51,611 bases of DNA, taken from the NCBI RefSeq assembly GCF_002262875.1, contig NZ_NKYE01000023.1:1-51611 (forward strand). Reading direction: 5' to 3'. The notes beneath the pieces are model-generated. The model worked only from the letters and a program-made list of their open reading frames with translations. It searched no databases and was not told where the DNA came from. Shown here piece after piece: positions 25,171-33,757 of this stretch. The stretch comes from Amycolatopsis antarctica (GTDB taxonomy: Bacteria; Actinomycetota; Actinomycetes; Mycobacteriales; Pseudonocardiaceae). A program made the position numbers and the translations under genes. Numbering within the stretch: position 1 is the first letter of the stretch; the number at the start of each line of letters is the position of its first letter.

Positions 25171-26157
25171 TTCGTGGAATTCCGGCTCCGGTCGAGCGAT
25201 ATCTCGGCGGTCCGGTTCGGCATCTCGCCCGGGCATGAACTGGTGCACGCGGTGCGCGTCGTCCTCCGCCCGGAGACGGCACCCCTGCAGTGGGGCTGGG
25301 TCCGCACCATGCGTGACAAGCCGGCCGACGAATCCTTCCGGCTGCTGGCAATGGTCTGCGGCGCGGAGGGCTACATGCCCGACTTCCTCACCGCCACACC
25401 GTCCGGGGACATGACCCCGGAGGAGGAGATCGAACGCCTGCGGAAGGTTCCGGACGAACGGCTGATATTCGATCTGGAGAAGATGGTGCTGCGCTCGACC
25501 GGGGCCAGGCAGCAGCGGATCCGGGAGATGATCGCCGCCCCCGGCCGCGCCCGGGCCGTCATCGCCGATGCCTGGCAGGAGGTCTGGGAGGCGCTGCTCG
25601 CGCCGGTGTGGCCGCAACTGCTCCGCCTGCTCCGCGCGGACATCGCGGTGCGCTCGCGGCGCAGCAGCGATGCCGGCCTCGCGGAGATGGCCGCCACCCT
25701 GCATTCGACGGTGACCTGGGACGACGAGATCGTCCGCGTGCAGATGCGCCGTCACGAGGAGATCGTCGACTGTGGCGGGACCGGACTGGTGCTGGTCCCC
25801 TCGGTGATGATGGCCGCGCGCGGTTGCGCCGTGCTCACCGAGCGGCCAGCGCAGCCGACGATCTTCTACCCCGCGCACGGGGTGTCGGAGAACTGGCACC
25901 GGGACCACACCGACGCGCTCGACGCGCTCACCGCACTGCTCGGTGCGGCCCGTGCCCGGCTCGTCGTCGAACTCCAGCAGCCGCTGTCCACCTCCGAATG
26001 TGCCCGGCTGACCGATCTGGCGGTGTCCACCGCGTCCCACCACCTCACCGTGCTCCGCGACGCCGGGCTGGTGGACAGCCGTCGTGCGGGCGCGCGAGTC
26101 CTGCACACCAGGACGCCGCTGGGCGAGGCGCTGGCGGGTGTCCTCCCCAGGCCGTGA
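25159..26157 (+). CDS. DUF5937/ArsR-type winged-helix transcriptional regulator
   Basis: A 332-aa protein. The first 240 residues are the DUF5937-like ligand domain (EFRLRSSDISAVRFGISPGHEL). The C-terminus is an ArsR winged helix: STSECARLTDLAVSTASHHL and LRDAGLVDSRRAGARVLHTRT. Such regulators control neighbouring genes in actinobacteria. The GTG start is fixed by the -10 box 6 nt upstream; the longer open frame upstream overlaps the cupin gene. An inverted repeat at its own start suggests autorepression. Confidence 0.85.
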   Translation: MDRKFVEFRLRSSDISAVRFGISPGHELVHAVRVVLRPETAPLQWGWVRTMRDKPADESFRLLAMVCGAEGYMPDFLTATPSGDMTPEEEIERLRKVPDERLIFDLEKMVLRSTGARQQRIREMIAAPGRARAVIADAWQEVWEALLAPVWPQLLRLLRADIAVRSRRSSDAGLAEMAATLHSTVTWDDEIVRVQMRRHEEIVDCGGTGLVLVPSVMMAARGCAVLTERPAQPTIFYPAHGVSENWHRDHTDALDALTALLGAARARLVVELQQPLSTSECARLTDLAVSTASHHLTVLRDAGLVDSRRAGARVLHTRTPLGEALAGVLPRP

Positions 26158-26222
26158 GCCGGTAGCGGCCGGATCTCCGCCGGGCCCGGGATCGTCGCGC
26201 CGATACGGCGAACGGGTACACC

Positions 26223-26257
26223 CCGGGAAAGTCCCGCCCGCCGGGGAACTTTCCCGG
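26223..26257. terminator. Hairpin after the ArsR-type gene
   Basis: CCGGGAAAGT (26223-26232) pairs perfectly with ACTTTCCCGG (26248-26257), and the loop has further C/G pairing. It lies 65 nt after the regulator stop and 58 nt before the PepSY start, so it could be a terminator or a leader element of the PepSY operon. A small second hairpin CTGCAT-GGA-ATGCAG follows at 26273-26287. Confidence 0.5.
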
Positions 26258-26315
26258 TGGCACCCCCGACATCTGCATGGAATGCAGGCGCGGCACGGTG
26301 AGAAGTGGGCGTGGA

Positions 26316-27746
26316 ATGGGCGTTGACGATCAGCTTGTTCGTTCGGCAGTCATCGGGGACGAGGAATCGGAACGGTCGCCGAACCGGATGAGTGGATGGC
26401 GGGTGTTGCGTCCGCTGGTGTTGCGGCTGCACTTCTACGCGGGCGTGTTCGTCGCCCCGTTTCTGGTCGTGGCCGCGGTGACCGGGCTGATGTACGTGTA
26501 CACCCCGCAGATCGACGCGCTGCTCTACGAGCACGAACTGCACGTCCGGGACAGTCCGGTGAGCCGCTCGCTGACGGACCAGGTCGCGGTCGCGACAGCG
26601 GCCAGACCCGGCGACACGGTGACGCTGGTCCGCCCCGCCCCCACCGGCACCGATACCACCCAGGTGGTGTTCGAGGCGCCGGACCTGTCCGCGAGTTACA
26701 CGCGTACCGCCTTCGTCGATCCGCACACCGCCGAACTCCGGGGTGTACTGGAGACCTACGGCAGCGGTGGTGCGCTGCCGGTACGAGCGTGGGTGGACAA
26801 CCTGCATCGCGGCCTGCATCTCGGCGACGCCGGACGCCTCTACAGCGAACTCGCCGCGAGCTGGCTGTGGGTCGTCGCGCTCGGCGGTGTGGCGCTGTGG
26901 TTGTCCCAGCGCCGCAAGAAGAACCGGCTGCGTTCGCTGCTGCTGCCGGAGCGCGGGGCCACCGGCAGGCGGCGGCTGGTGTCCCGGCACGGTTCGGCAG
27001 GTCTGTGGATATCGGCCGGCCTGCTGTTCCTCTCCGCGACCGGACTGACCTGGTCCACCTTCGCCGGCGAGAACATCACCTCGCTGCGATCCGCGCTGTC
27101 CTGGGACACCCCGGCGGTGTCCACCGAACTGGGCGGCGCCGAAGGGCCTTCGGGCGCCGGCGCCCCCGGGGCCGACATCGGTTTCGACGGTGCGCTGGCC
27201 TCCGCGCGGTCCTACGGTCTGGCGGGCTCGGTGGAGATCACGCCGCCGGAGACGGCGGATCAGGCCTATACGGTCAAGCAGAACGGCCGTCAGTTGCCGA
27301 GCAGGCAGGACGCGCTGGCCGTGGACCCCGGGTCCGGCGAGGTCGTCGATGCCCAGCGGTTCGCCGACTACCCGTTCGTCGCGAAGCTCGCGCGCTGGGG
27401 AATCGACGCGCACATGGGCGTGCTGTTCGGCTTGCCGAACCAGTTGCTGCTGACGGCGCTGATGCTCGGTTTCCTGTGGGTCGTCTACTGCGGATACCGG
27501 CTGTGGTGGACTCGCCGTCCACGACAGGACGGGGAGCGCCGGGGTGGCGCACCACCTCGCCGGGGATCGTGGCGCCGGGTTCCCGGCAGGGTGCTCGCGC
27601 CATTGATTCTCGGTGCCGTCTTCGTCGCCTACTTCCTGCCACTGCTGGGCGCCTCGCTGCTGGCTTTCCTTTGCGTGGACGGGATTCTGGGGACGCGGGC
27701 CCGCAGGCGCGCACTGAACGAAGAGGTCGAAGGAGCGGCATCGTGA
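26316..27746 (+). CDS. PepSY-associated membrane protein (PepSY_TM)
   Basis: A 476-aa protein with four to five membrane segments: LHFYAGVFVAPFLVVAAVTG near residue 35, then a large outside PepSY region, WVVALGGVALWLS near 190, GLWISAGLLFLSATGLTWS near 230, and LLLTALMLGFLWVVYCGYRL near 380. The layout matches PepSY_TM proteins linked to iron or siderophore reduction. Start at 26316 is tentative; an ATG at 26389 just before the first helix is equally possible. Its stop overlaps the next start (GTGA). Confidence 0.85.
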   Translation: MGVDDQLVRSAVIGDEESERSPNRMSGWRVLRPLVLRLHFYAGVFVAPFLVVAAVTGLMYVYTPQIDALLYEHELHVRDSPVSRSLTDQVAVATAARPGDTVTLVRPAPTGTDTTQVVFEAPDLSASYTRTAFVDPHTAELRGVLETYGSGGALPVRAWVDNLHRGLHLGDAGRLYSELAASWLWVVALGGVALWLSQRRKKNRLRSLLLPERGATGRRRLVSRHGSAGLWISAGLLFLSATGLTWSTFAGENITSLRSALSWDTPAVSTELGGAEGPSGAGAPGADIGFDGALASARSYGLAGSVEITPPETADQAYTVKQNGRQLPSRQDALAVDPGSGEVVDAQRFADYPFVAKLARWGIDAHMGVLFGLPNQLLLTALMLGFLWVVYCGYRLWWTRRPRQDGERRGGAPPRRGSWRRVPGRVLAPLILGAVFVAYFLPLLGASLLAFLCVDGILGTRARRRALNEEVEGAAS

Positions 27747-28387
27747 TCGAATCCACCCTGCTGCAATGGCTTCTCACCATCCTGTTCAGCGCCACGGGAT
27801 GCTGGAGCGTCGCCGAACTCGTCACCCGCCAGGCGCGCGGGCGTGAGCAGATCGACGCCCTGTGCCACCTGTTCATGAGCGCGTTCATGGTGGCGATGCT
27901 CTGGCCGTGGGGAATGGGGATTCCGGCGGCTCCGCAGATCCTGCTGTTCACCGTGGCCGCACTGTGGTTCCTTGCCACGATGGTGCTCGGCATCCGCGAA
28001 ACCGGTGGGCGAGCGCGTTCGGTGCCGCGCCTGTCCCGGCTGCACCACGTGCTGATGATGGGGGCGATGGCGTGGATGGTCGCGGTGATGCCCGCCCTGA
28101 TGCACGCGCGTCCGGCCGACGACGGAGGCGGACACCATCACGCGCTGGCATCCGCGACGGCCGTGTCCCTCGCCGAGCCGTCCGCTCAGGTATCCGTTGC
28201 CACGGTCGCGGTCACCACCGTGCTCGGCGCGTTGCTGATCCTGGCGAGCCTGCCCTGGCTGTCCTCCGCGCTCGATCACGGCCGGGCGGCGACGCTCACG
28301 GCCGCGCAGCGCAGGACGGCGCTGACCCACGCCGGCCACGCGGCGATGAGCCTCGGTATGGGGGTCGCCTCGATCGCGATGCTGTGA
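27743..28387 (+). CDS. DUF5134 membrane protein
   Basis: A 214-aa protein with about six hydrophobic segments, a His cluster in DDGGGHHHALAS and conserved HLFMSAFMVAMLWPWG and RLHHVLMMGAMAWMVA, the pattern of actinobacterial DUF5134. The GTG start overlaps the PepSY stop, so both are made together. The His-rich loop and partner suggest metal handling; that is inference. Confidence 0.85.
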   Translation: MIESTLLQWLLTILFSATGCWSVAELVTRQARGREQIDALCHLFMSAFMVAMLWPWGMGIPAAPQILLFTVAALWFLATMVLGIRETGGRARSVPRLSRLHHVLMMGAMAWMVAVMPALMHARPADDGGGHHHALASATAVSLAEPSAQVSVATVAVTTVLGALLILASLPWLSSALDHGRAATLTAAQRRTALTHAGHAAMSLGMGVASIAML

Positions 28388-28526
28388 GCCGGCTCCGGCA
28401 GCGCTCGCCCGTAGTCACCATCACGACGCTCCCTGGCCGCACCGACGGAACAGACCCTCCACTCGGCCTAGCGAGCCCGAAGTCCTTGGCGTACCGGCCA
28501 AGGCGCGAACCGGGAGTACGGAACGG

Positions 28527-29717
28527 TCAGGCGGTGCCGAAGTCGAGGTCCACGAGTGACGCGCCGCGCAGCGGGGCGATCCGCTCGGCCTCGTCCTCGA
28601 TCGACTTCCTGTCCCGCTGCGACAGTGAGCCGAAGGTCCGGACGGTCATGGTCAGCTTCCGGCCATTCTTGCGTGGCCGCCAGATTCCGGCGATCTCACC
28701 GTCGGTCAGTACCGCGCCCGGTTCGCCGACGGTCTTCCACACCTGCCGGTGGTACTTCTCGTCGACGATCGTGCCGCGATCGCGCATCTGCGTGTACGGG
28801 TCGCGTGGTGGGAGCAACCGCGTTCCCTTCGGTGCCGGTGCCGACCGCAGTGCGTCGAGGTCCTCGGTTCGGATCCACAGCGTGCGGCCGAACTCGACCC
28901 GCGTCAGCTCGTCCTCGACCAGATCCCACCACGGCGCGGCGTCGCCGGCCTTGATTCCCAGCCAGGCGGCGAAATCCGCTCGGTTCGACGGCCCGTAGCA
29001 GTGCAGGTAGCGGCGAAGCAGGTCGGCGCGCGCGAGATCCGGGTCGACGTCCGGGATCGGTTCGCCCAGCCATTCCCCGGCCAGGACGAACGGAGCCTTG
29101 TTTCCCTCGCGCGGCGCCAGGCAGACGACCCGCCGCAGCGTCAGGATGCGGACGCAGAAATGGACGACGGCCTCGCCGAGCGGCTGACCCGGGCTGTGCG
29201 GGCCTTCCTCCGCCCAGACGGCACGTTGCCGCTCCGGCAGAGTGCGGGCGATCCGCTCGGCGAGTTCGGTGCCCAGCTCGTTCATGGCGAGCCTGCGTCC
29301 GGCCAGCACCTCGCGGATCTCGGCACCGGTCAGGTCGACCGCCTCGGTCAGGCTCATTCCGAGCCTGCTCAGGGAATGGGTCACGCCGAGGACGAGATGG
29401 CTTTGCGCCTCCTCGGCCGGGGGCAGTACCCCGGTGGTGAAGACCGGCGCGTCGGCGGTCGGAAAGTAGAACGGTGAGCCGCGCATGTACCAGGTCTGCA
29501 GCAGGCTCCTCTTCTCGTCGACCTCCTCCGCCAGCCGTTCCGGTGTGAGGTCGCGGACCCTGGCGTGCAGAGCCAGCAGGCCCGAGCCTGGCGGGCTGTT
29601 CTGGATTCCGCAGGCACCCGCCGCGTCGAGAAGTCCGTTCTCCGGCAGGCGTTCGGTGAGATGGTGGGTATGGAGCCGGAAGGCGATGACGTCGCTTCTC
29701 GAGATCGTGGCAGCCAC
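28527..29717 (-). CDS. Winged-helix DNA-binding protein, AlkZ-like (HTH_42)
   Basis: A 396-aa protein of the family that includes the DNA glycosylase AlkZ/YcaQ. Features: ACGIQNSPPGSGLLALHARV near residue 35, the place of the catalytic Gln motif in AlkZ, then RGSPFYFPTADAP, repeated winged-helix segments and a C-terminal LTDGEIAGIWRPRKNGRKL. The known members unhook DNA crosslinks; a role in repair is possible but not proven. The GTG at 29717 is preferred over 29723 since TAACCT ends 6 nt upstream, implying a leaderless transcript. Confidence 0.78.
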   Translation of the reverse strand: MAATISRSDVIAFRLHTHHLTERLPENGLLDAAGACGIQNSPPGSGLLALHARVRDLTPERLAEEVDEKRSLLQTWYMRGSPFYFPTADAPVFTTGVLPPAEEAQSHLVLGVTHSLSRLGMSLTEAVDLTGAEIREVLAGRRLAMNELGTELAERIARTLPERQRAVWAEEGPHSPGQPLGEAVVHFCVRILTLRRVVCLAPREGNKAPFVLAGEWLGEPIPDVDPDLARADLLRRYLHCYGPSNRADFAAWLGIKAGDAAPWWDLVEDELTRVEFGRTLWIRTEDLDALRSAPAPKGTRLLPPRDPYTQMRDRGTIVDEKYHRQVWKTVGEPGAVLTDGEIAGIWRPRKNGRKLTMTVRTFGSLSQRDRKSIEDEAERIAPLRGASLVDLDFGTA

Positions 29718-29723
29718 CGGCAC

Positions 29724-29729
29724 AGGTTA
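29724..29729 (-). promoter_or_regulatory. -10 hexamer TAACCT of a leaderless promoter
   Basis: TAACCT on the minus strand with exactly 6 nt to the GTG at 29717. It also shows why the GTG two codons earlier is unlikely to be the start. Confidence 0.5.
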
Positions 29730-29902
29730 CCGCCCGCTCCGGTCGCCGTCGCTCGCGTCAGGGCGGCGTGACGCCGACGTGCGGTCCGCCGTCCACGCCG
29801 GGATCCGTGCCCACCGGTTCCGTGTGCGGTGCCGATCGGGTCCACTTTGGACAGTCCGGCACCGTCCCGGTGATTCGGGCGATCAGTGGCGGGCGGCGGG
29901 GC

Positions 29903-30301
29903 TCAGTCGTCGGTGCTGCCGGTGACGTCCGAGGTCCGGTAGGCGGAGCGGACGGCGATGACGGCCGCGTCCGCGTCGGCACCGAGTTCCCTTGCCGTGC
30001 GGGCGAAATCAGCCGCGGCACGGTCAAGCAGGTCCTGTGGTGCCGGGTGCCGGGGTTGCTCGGTGACGACCGTTCCCCTCGCCCGTCCGGTGTGCACCCA
30101 GCCCGTCGTCTCCAGTTCCCGGTAGGCCCGCGCCACCGTTCCGGTGGCCAGCGCGAGGTCCCGGGCGAGCTGACGGATGGCAGGCAGCCTGCTGCCGGGT
30201 GGAAGCGCACCGCTCGCGATCGCGTGCGTGATCTGCTCGTGCACCTGCCGCCACGGCGCCACCCCCCGTTCGGTGTCGACGACGACGCGCAGCGAGGTCA
30301 T
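29903..30301 (-). CDS. GntR-family regulator, YtrA type
   Basis: A 132-aa regulator with a single GntR winged helix (APWRQVHEQITHAIASGALP, RLPAIRQLARDLALATGTVA, ARAYRELETTGWVHT) and only a short C-terminal tail, as in the YtrA subfamily. YtrA proteins usually repress a membrane-protein or ABC operon they belong to. The ATG overlaps the stop of the membrane-protein gene upstream (ATGA), so it is second in that operon. Likely effector unknown. Confidence 0.9.
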   Translation of the reverse strand: MTSLRVVVDTERGVAPWRQVHEQITHAIASGALPPGSRLPAIRQLARDLALATGTVARAYRELETTGWVHTGRARGTVVTEQPRHPAPQDLLDRAAADFARTARELGADADAAVIAVRSAYRTSDVTGSTDD

Positions 30302-31032
30302 CGCGCGGCGGCCGGTGCGCGCCTGCCGCCGGTGAGCGTGAGCAGTGCGACGAGGGCGAGAACCCCCGCTGTCAGGCCCACCCACCAGGTCCAGGTCGCG
30401 GTGATCGATCCCGGCACCAGTGCGGCGACGGTGGGCCCGAGGCCCACGGCCACCCTGGCGCTGCGGGCACGCAGCGCGAGATCCACTTCGACACGGCCGC
30501 TGGCCGGCCTGCGCACGGCCAGCGCGGCCACCGCCAGCGCGGCCAGCACGATGCCGCCCGCCCAGGCCGTCGCCGCCCACTGTGCCTCGACCGCCAGCCT
30601 GCCCAGTATCGCGGCGCTGGCCACGGCGGCGAGCGCGATTCCCCATCCGGGTACCAGATCGCCGATCCCGCGGGCGGCGAGCATCGCCTCGCGCCGGGGT
30701 TGCCGGGACGGCCTCAGCGCGAGCAACTCGGCGATCAGCGCACCGAGCAACAGCGTCGCCAGCACCGCCCACCCGGTGGACCGCCGCTCGTCGTCGAGGC
30801 CGCCGAGCGCCCCGGTGATCACCGGAATGCCGAGGAACAGCCACGGATACCAGAACCGCCGGCGGCGCAGGTAGGTCACCGCGGTCGTGACGTCCGCCCC
30901 GGACGGGTCCGCGACCCCCCAGCGCCGCAGCAGCCGTTCGCCGTGCCGCTCGTTCGGCCACAGCACCACCAGGATCGCGATCCCGATCAGGCCGGTGACC
31001 AGGGCGACCCCGAGCAGATTGTCCAACGGCAT
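30298..31032 (-). CDS. Integral membrane protein co-transcribed with the YtrA-type regulator
   Basis: A 244-aa protein with about seven hydrophobic segments (LLGVALVTGLIGIAILVVLW at the N-terminus, WAVLATLLLGALIAELLAL, WWVGLTAGVLALVALLTL at the C-terminus). I do not recognise a family beyond a general YtrA-operon membrane protein. GGGGATGG precedes the ATG. The pair is probably autoregulated through inverted half-sites upstream. Confidence 0.75.
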   Translation of the reverse strand: MPLDNLLGVALVTGLIGIAILVVLWPNERHGERLLRRWGVADPSGADVTTAVTYLRRRRFWYPWLFLGIPVITGALGGLDDERRSTGWAVLATLLLGALIAELLALRPSRQPRREAMLAARGIGDLVPGWGIALAAVASAAILGRLAVEAQWAATAWAGGIVLAALAVAALAVRRPASGRVEVDLALRARSARVAVGLGPTVAALVPGSITATWTWWVGLTAGVLALVALLTLTGGRRAPAAAR

Positions 31033-31049
31033 TTCACACCATCCCCAAT

Positions 31050-31073
31050 CTTGTGTCAACGAGATGGTACAAG
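31050..31073. promoter_or_regulatory. Inverted half-sites, likely YtrA-type operator
   Basis: CTTGT (31050-31054) and ACAAG (31069-31073) are inverted with a 14-nt spacer, 18 nt upstream of the membrane-protein ATG. On the minus strand TACCAT within the site could be the -10. The assignment to the GntR protein is from position. Confidence 0.45.
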
Positions 31074-31153
31074 CTTTCCGGTTGCGGCACCAGCGAGCAC
31101 CACTCCCTGCCATCGGTGCCCAATTCTCCGATCCCCGCGAAAGTGGCCCGGCC

Positions 31154-31159
31154 TACGGT
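31154..31159 (+). promoter_or_regulatory. -10 hexamer TACGGT of a leaderless promoter
   Basis: TACGGT is 6 nt before the ATG of an 18-codon ORF at 31166, the same layout as in longer leaderless genes of the window. No good -35 is seen. Confidence 0.4.
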
Positions 31160-31165
31160 GACGCC

Positions 31166-31222
31166 ATGACAGCACCGATGCCCCCGATCCGCCCGCAACC
31201 TCTCTTGGCCGACGCGGGCTGA
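31166..31222 (+). CDS. Possible leaderless 18-aa peptide
   Basis: A short ORF encoding MTAPMPPIRPQPLLADAG, rich in proline, which begins 6 nt after a -10 hexamer. It may be a leader peptide for the PPOX gene 100 nt downstream, or the remnant of a lost gene. Only the promoter geometry supports it. Confidence 0.35.
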   Translation: MTAPMPPIRPQPLLADAG

Positions 31223-31322
31223 CCCGCGCGCTGCGGCAGGCCGGACGCCTGCACCGCGGCGGAAGGGCACCTACGCTCACAGCAGCGGTGGAAAGCGAGC
31301 GGCGGCCGAACGGGAGGCAGCG

Positions 31323-31829
31323 ATGGGCACGAATCAGCGCGCGCGGATCGTCATGACCGAGGAGGAGGTGGCCGCCTTCGTCGACCGGAGCCGCACCGCC
31401 ACCGTCGCGACGCTCGGGCCGTCGGGAACCCCGCACCTGGTCGCCATGTGGTACGCGGTGATCGACGGGCAGATCTGGTTCGAGACGAAAGCCAAGTCGC
31501 AGAAGGTGCGCAACCTCCGCCGGGACGAGCGCGTCACCTGCATGATCGAGGACGGCCACACGTACGACTCGCTGCGCGGCGTGTCGATCGAGGGGCGCGG
31601 GGTGATCGTCGAGGACGACGCGGACGCGATCTGGCGGGTCGGGGTGAACGTCTGGGAGCGCTACACCGGCCCGTACAACGACGAGGTCAGGCCGTTGGTC
31701 GAGATGATGATGAACAAGCGCATCGTGGTCCGGGTGGACGTGGAACGGGTGCGCTCCTGGGATCACCGCAAACTCGGCCTCGAACCGATGCCGGTGGCCG
31801 GTTCCACCGCGGAGCACCTCAGCGGGTGA
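31323..31829 (+). CDS. PPOX-class F420/FMN-binding protein
   Basis: A 168-aa split-barrel flavin/deazaflavin protein of the pyridoxamine-phosphate-oxidase-like family: ATVATLGPSGTPHLVAMWYA at the start, IWFETKAKSQKVRNLRRDER and VTCMIEDGHTYDSLRGVSIEG in the centre. Many actinobacterial members bind F420 and reduce small molecules; the cofactor here is not certain. GGGAGG upstream. The 3' end overlaps the convergent kinase gene by 11 nt. Confidence 0.85.
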   Translation: MGTNQRARIVMTEEEVAAFVDRSRTATVATLGPSGTPHLVAMWYAVIDGQIWFETKAKSQKVRNLRRDERVTCMIEDGHTYDSLRGVSIEGRGVIVEDDADAIWRVGVNVWERYTGPYNDEVRPLVEMMMNKRIVVRVDVERVRSWDHRKLGLEPMPVAGSTAEHLSG

Positions 31830-32751
31830 TGTCGCGTCCGTCCACAGTGTCCAGTTCGGCGGCGGTGGGCAGGCCTTCCCAGTCGCCGTGGGTGGACACC
31901 GCGATGGCGGCGACGGCGGTGGCGCGGCGCAACCGTGCGTCCTCCGGGTCTCCGCGCAGCAGGCCGGACAGGTAGCCGGCGGCGAAGGAGTCGCCCGCGC
32001 CCACCGGATCGATCTCGGTCACCGGTACGGCCGGGACCCGGAGCGCACCTTCCGCCGAGGCCGATACGGCGCCCTCCGCGCCGAGCGTCACGACGACGGT
32101 GCCGGGGCCCTTGGAGCGCAGTGCGGTGGCCAGGTCCGCCGCCGTGCCCGAGGCGAACAGCCGCGCCTCGTCCGCACTGGCGAACAGAACGTCCACTTCG
32201 GACAGAAGCGGGTCCAGGGCGGCGACCGCGTCGGCATCCGTCCACAGTCCACGCCGGTGGTTGAGGTCCAGTGACACGGTGACCCCGGAGTCCCGCGCCC
32301 GTGCGATCGCGACCCTGGCCGTCTCGGCGGCGGAGTCGCCCAGCGCGAAGGTGATCCCGGAGACGTGCAGCACCTCGGCGCTCTCGACGACACCGTCCGG
32401 CAGGTCCGCCGCGGACAACCGGGACCCGGCGGAATCCCGGCGGTAGTAGTGCACACGCCGGACCCCTGCCGCCCTGCGCTCCTTGAGCATCAACCCGGTC
32501 GGCGCGTCCGGGTCGCGCCGTGCGTACACCTCGATGCCCTCGCCGCGCAGCCGCATCTCCACCAGGGCACCGAGTTCGTCATCACCGATCCGGCCGATCC
32601 AGGCGGCCGGGTGCCCGAGCCTGCGTACCCCGATGGCGACGGTGGACTCCGATCCGGCGACGGAAAGGCCCATGGTGCGGGTGTACCGCAGGGGCCCGAC
32701 GTGGTCCGGGGCGAGGGCGGCCATGGTCTCGCCGACCGTCACCACGCTCAT
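31819..32751 (-). CDS. 2-Keto-3-deoxygluconate kinase-like sugar kinase (PfkB)
   Basis: A 310-aa PfkB kinase: N-terminal VTVGETMAALAP, sugar-binding GSESTVAIGVRRLGHP, RIGDDELGALV, and the ATP/catalytic motif DPVGAGDSFAAGYL with the base Asp. Coupled by an ATGA overlap to the KDPG/KHG aldolase upstream, which points to phosphorylation of 2-keto-3-deoxygluconate followed by aldol cleavage. Confidence 0.88.
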   Translation of the reverse strand: MSVVTVGETMAALAPDHVGPLRYTRTMGLSVAGSESTVAIGVRRLGHPAAWIGRIGDDELGALVEMRLRGEGIEVYARRDPDAPTGLMLKERRAAGVRRVHYYRRDSAGSRLSAADLPDGVVESAEVLHVSGITFALGDSAAETARVAIARARDSGVTVSLDLNHRRGLWTDADAVAALDPLLSEVDVLFASADEARLFASGTAADLATALRSKGPGTVVVTLGAEGAVSASAEGALRVPAVPVTEIDPVGAGDSFAAGYLSGLLRGDPEDARLRRATAVAAIAVSTHGDWEGLPTAAELDTVDGRDITR

Positions 32752-33377
32752 CGTCGCACCGCCGCGGCCACGAAATCCCTTGCCCGCGAACGTAAAGCGC
32801 TCAGCGAACCGCCGGAGAGCGCGTCGCCGAGCACCGGTGACCCGACTGCGACACCGAGCGCCCCGGCATCGAGGTAGGGCTCTACATCTGACAGTGCCAC
32901 CCCACCGGTGGGGACCACCGGCACGTCCGGCAGCGGCGCCGCGACCGCCGAGACGAACGCGGGGCCGAGCGCCGAGGCGGGAAAGAGCTTCACCGCGGAC
33001 GGCCCGAGGTCCCAGGCCGCGGCCATCTCCGTCGGGGTGAAGACCCCCGGCAGCGAGCCGATTCCGGATTCTCGTGCGACGGTGACGATCTCCGGACGGA
33101 ACACCGGGCTGACGACGAATCGTGCCCCCGCGTCCGCCGCCACCGCCACGTCCGCGGCGGTCAGCACCGTTCCGGCACCGATCAGTACGTCCGGCGGGGC
33201 CTGCGCGGCCAGGATCCGCACCGCGTCGAGGGCGCCGGGTGTGGGCAGCGTGATCTCGACGGCCCGTACCCCGGCCTCGATCAGCGAGCGGACGACCTCG
33301 ACCAGCGGCGCCTCCTGCCTGGCGCGCAGGATCACCAGTAATCCGTTGCGCCGCAAGGACTCTCGTAGCTCAGTCAC
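32748..33377 (-). CDS. KDPG/KHG-type aldolase
   Basis: A 209-aa class I aldolase: GVRAVEITLPTPGAL with the conserved Glu, GAGTVLTAADVAVAADAGAR, Schiff-base Lys130 in SAVKLFPAS and VVPTGGVALSD. It splits 2-keto-3-deoxy-6-phosphogluconate to pyruvate and glyceraldehyde 3-phosphate. The GTG at 33377 has GGAGGG 7 nt upstream and is preferred to 33404. A TAGCCT about 35 nt farther upstream may be its -10. First gene of a two-gene operon with the kinase. Confidence 0.9.
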   Translation of the reverse strand: MTELRESLRRNGLLVILRARQEAPLVEVVRSLIEAGVRAVEITLPTPGALDAVRILAAQAPPDVLIGAGTVLTAADVAVAADAGARFVVSPVFRPEIVTVARESGIGSLPGVFTPTEMAAAWDLGPSAVKLFPASALGPAFVSAVAAPLPDVPVVPTGGVALSDVEPYLDAGALGVAVGSPVLGDALSGGSLSALRSRARDFVAAAVRR

Positions 33378-33487
33378 CTGGCATCCCTCCGGCGGTCTCG
33401 GCACGGTGCACTCCAGGCTACCTGCGCGCCGCTTCTCACCCGAGCGTGCGAACGCCAGGGAAGGTCATCTGTGGCAGGGTCGATCGG

Positions 33488-33700
33488 GTGGACGAACCAC
33501 GAGAGCCATCGCCCGTTGACCGGCGAAGGGACCAGCGCAAATCCGCGTGCGCCAGTACCGCGGCGCTGTTGCTGGTCGTGCTGGCGGGTTTCCTCAGCGC
33601 GGGCACGTCGTGGGCCATCGTGCTCTGCGCCGCGGCCGGAGTGCTGATCGGTGTCGCCGTGGTCCTGCAGTGGGCCCGGTACCTCCGCCTCCGCACCTGA
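33488..33700 (+). CDS. Small two-helix membrane protein, hypothetical
   Basis: A 70-aa protein with a charged N-terminus (VDRRRDQRKS) and two hydrophobic segments, ASTAALLLVVLAGFLSAG and IVLCAAAGVLIGVAVVLQW. No family recognised. GTG at 33488 chosen as the last start before the charged part; a farther ATG at 33446 overlaps the likely promoter area. Confidence 0.6.
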   Translation: MDEPREPSPVDRRRDQRKSACASTAALLLVVLAGFLSAGTSWAIVLCAAAGVLIGVAVVLQWARYLRLRT

Positions 33701-33714
33701 GCCCGCGCACGAGA

Positions 33715-33743
33715 ATGGGCCGCCCGGATACCGGACGGCCCAT
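33715..33743. terminator. Terminator hairpin between convergent genes
   Basis: ATGGGCCG (33715-33722) pairs with CGGCCCAT (33736-33743), with an inner CCGG-ATA-CCGG. It lies between the convergent stops at 33700 and 33758. Confidence 0.65.
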
Positions 33744-33757
33744 CACCGGACGGCGGA

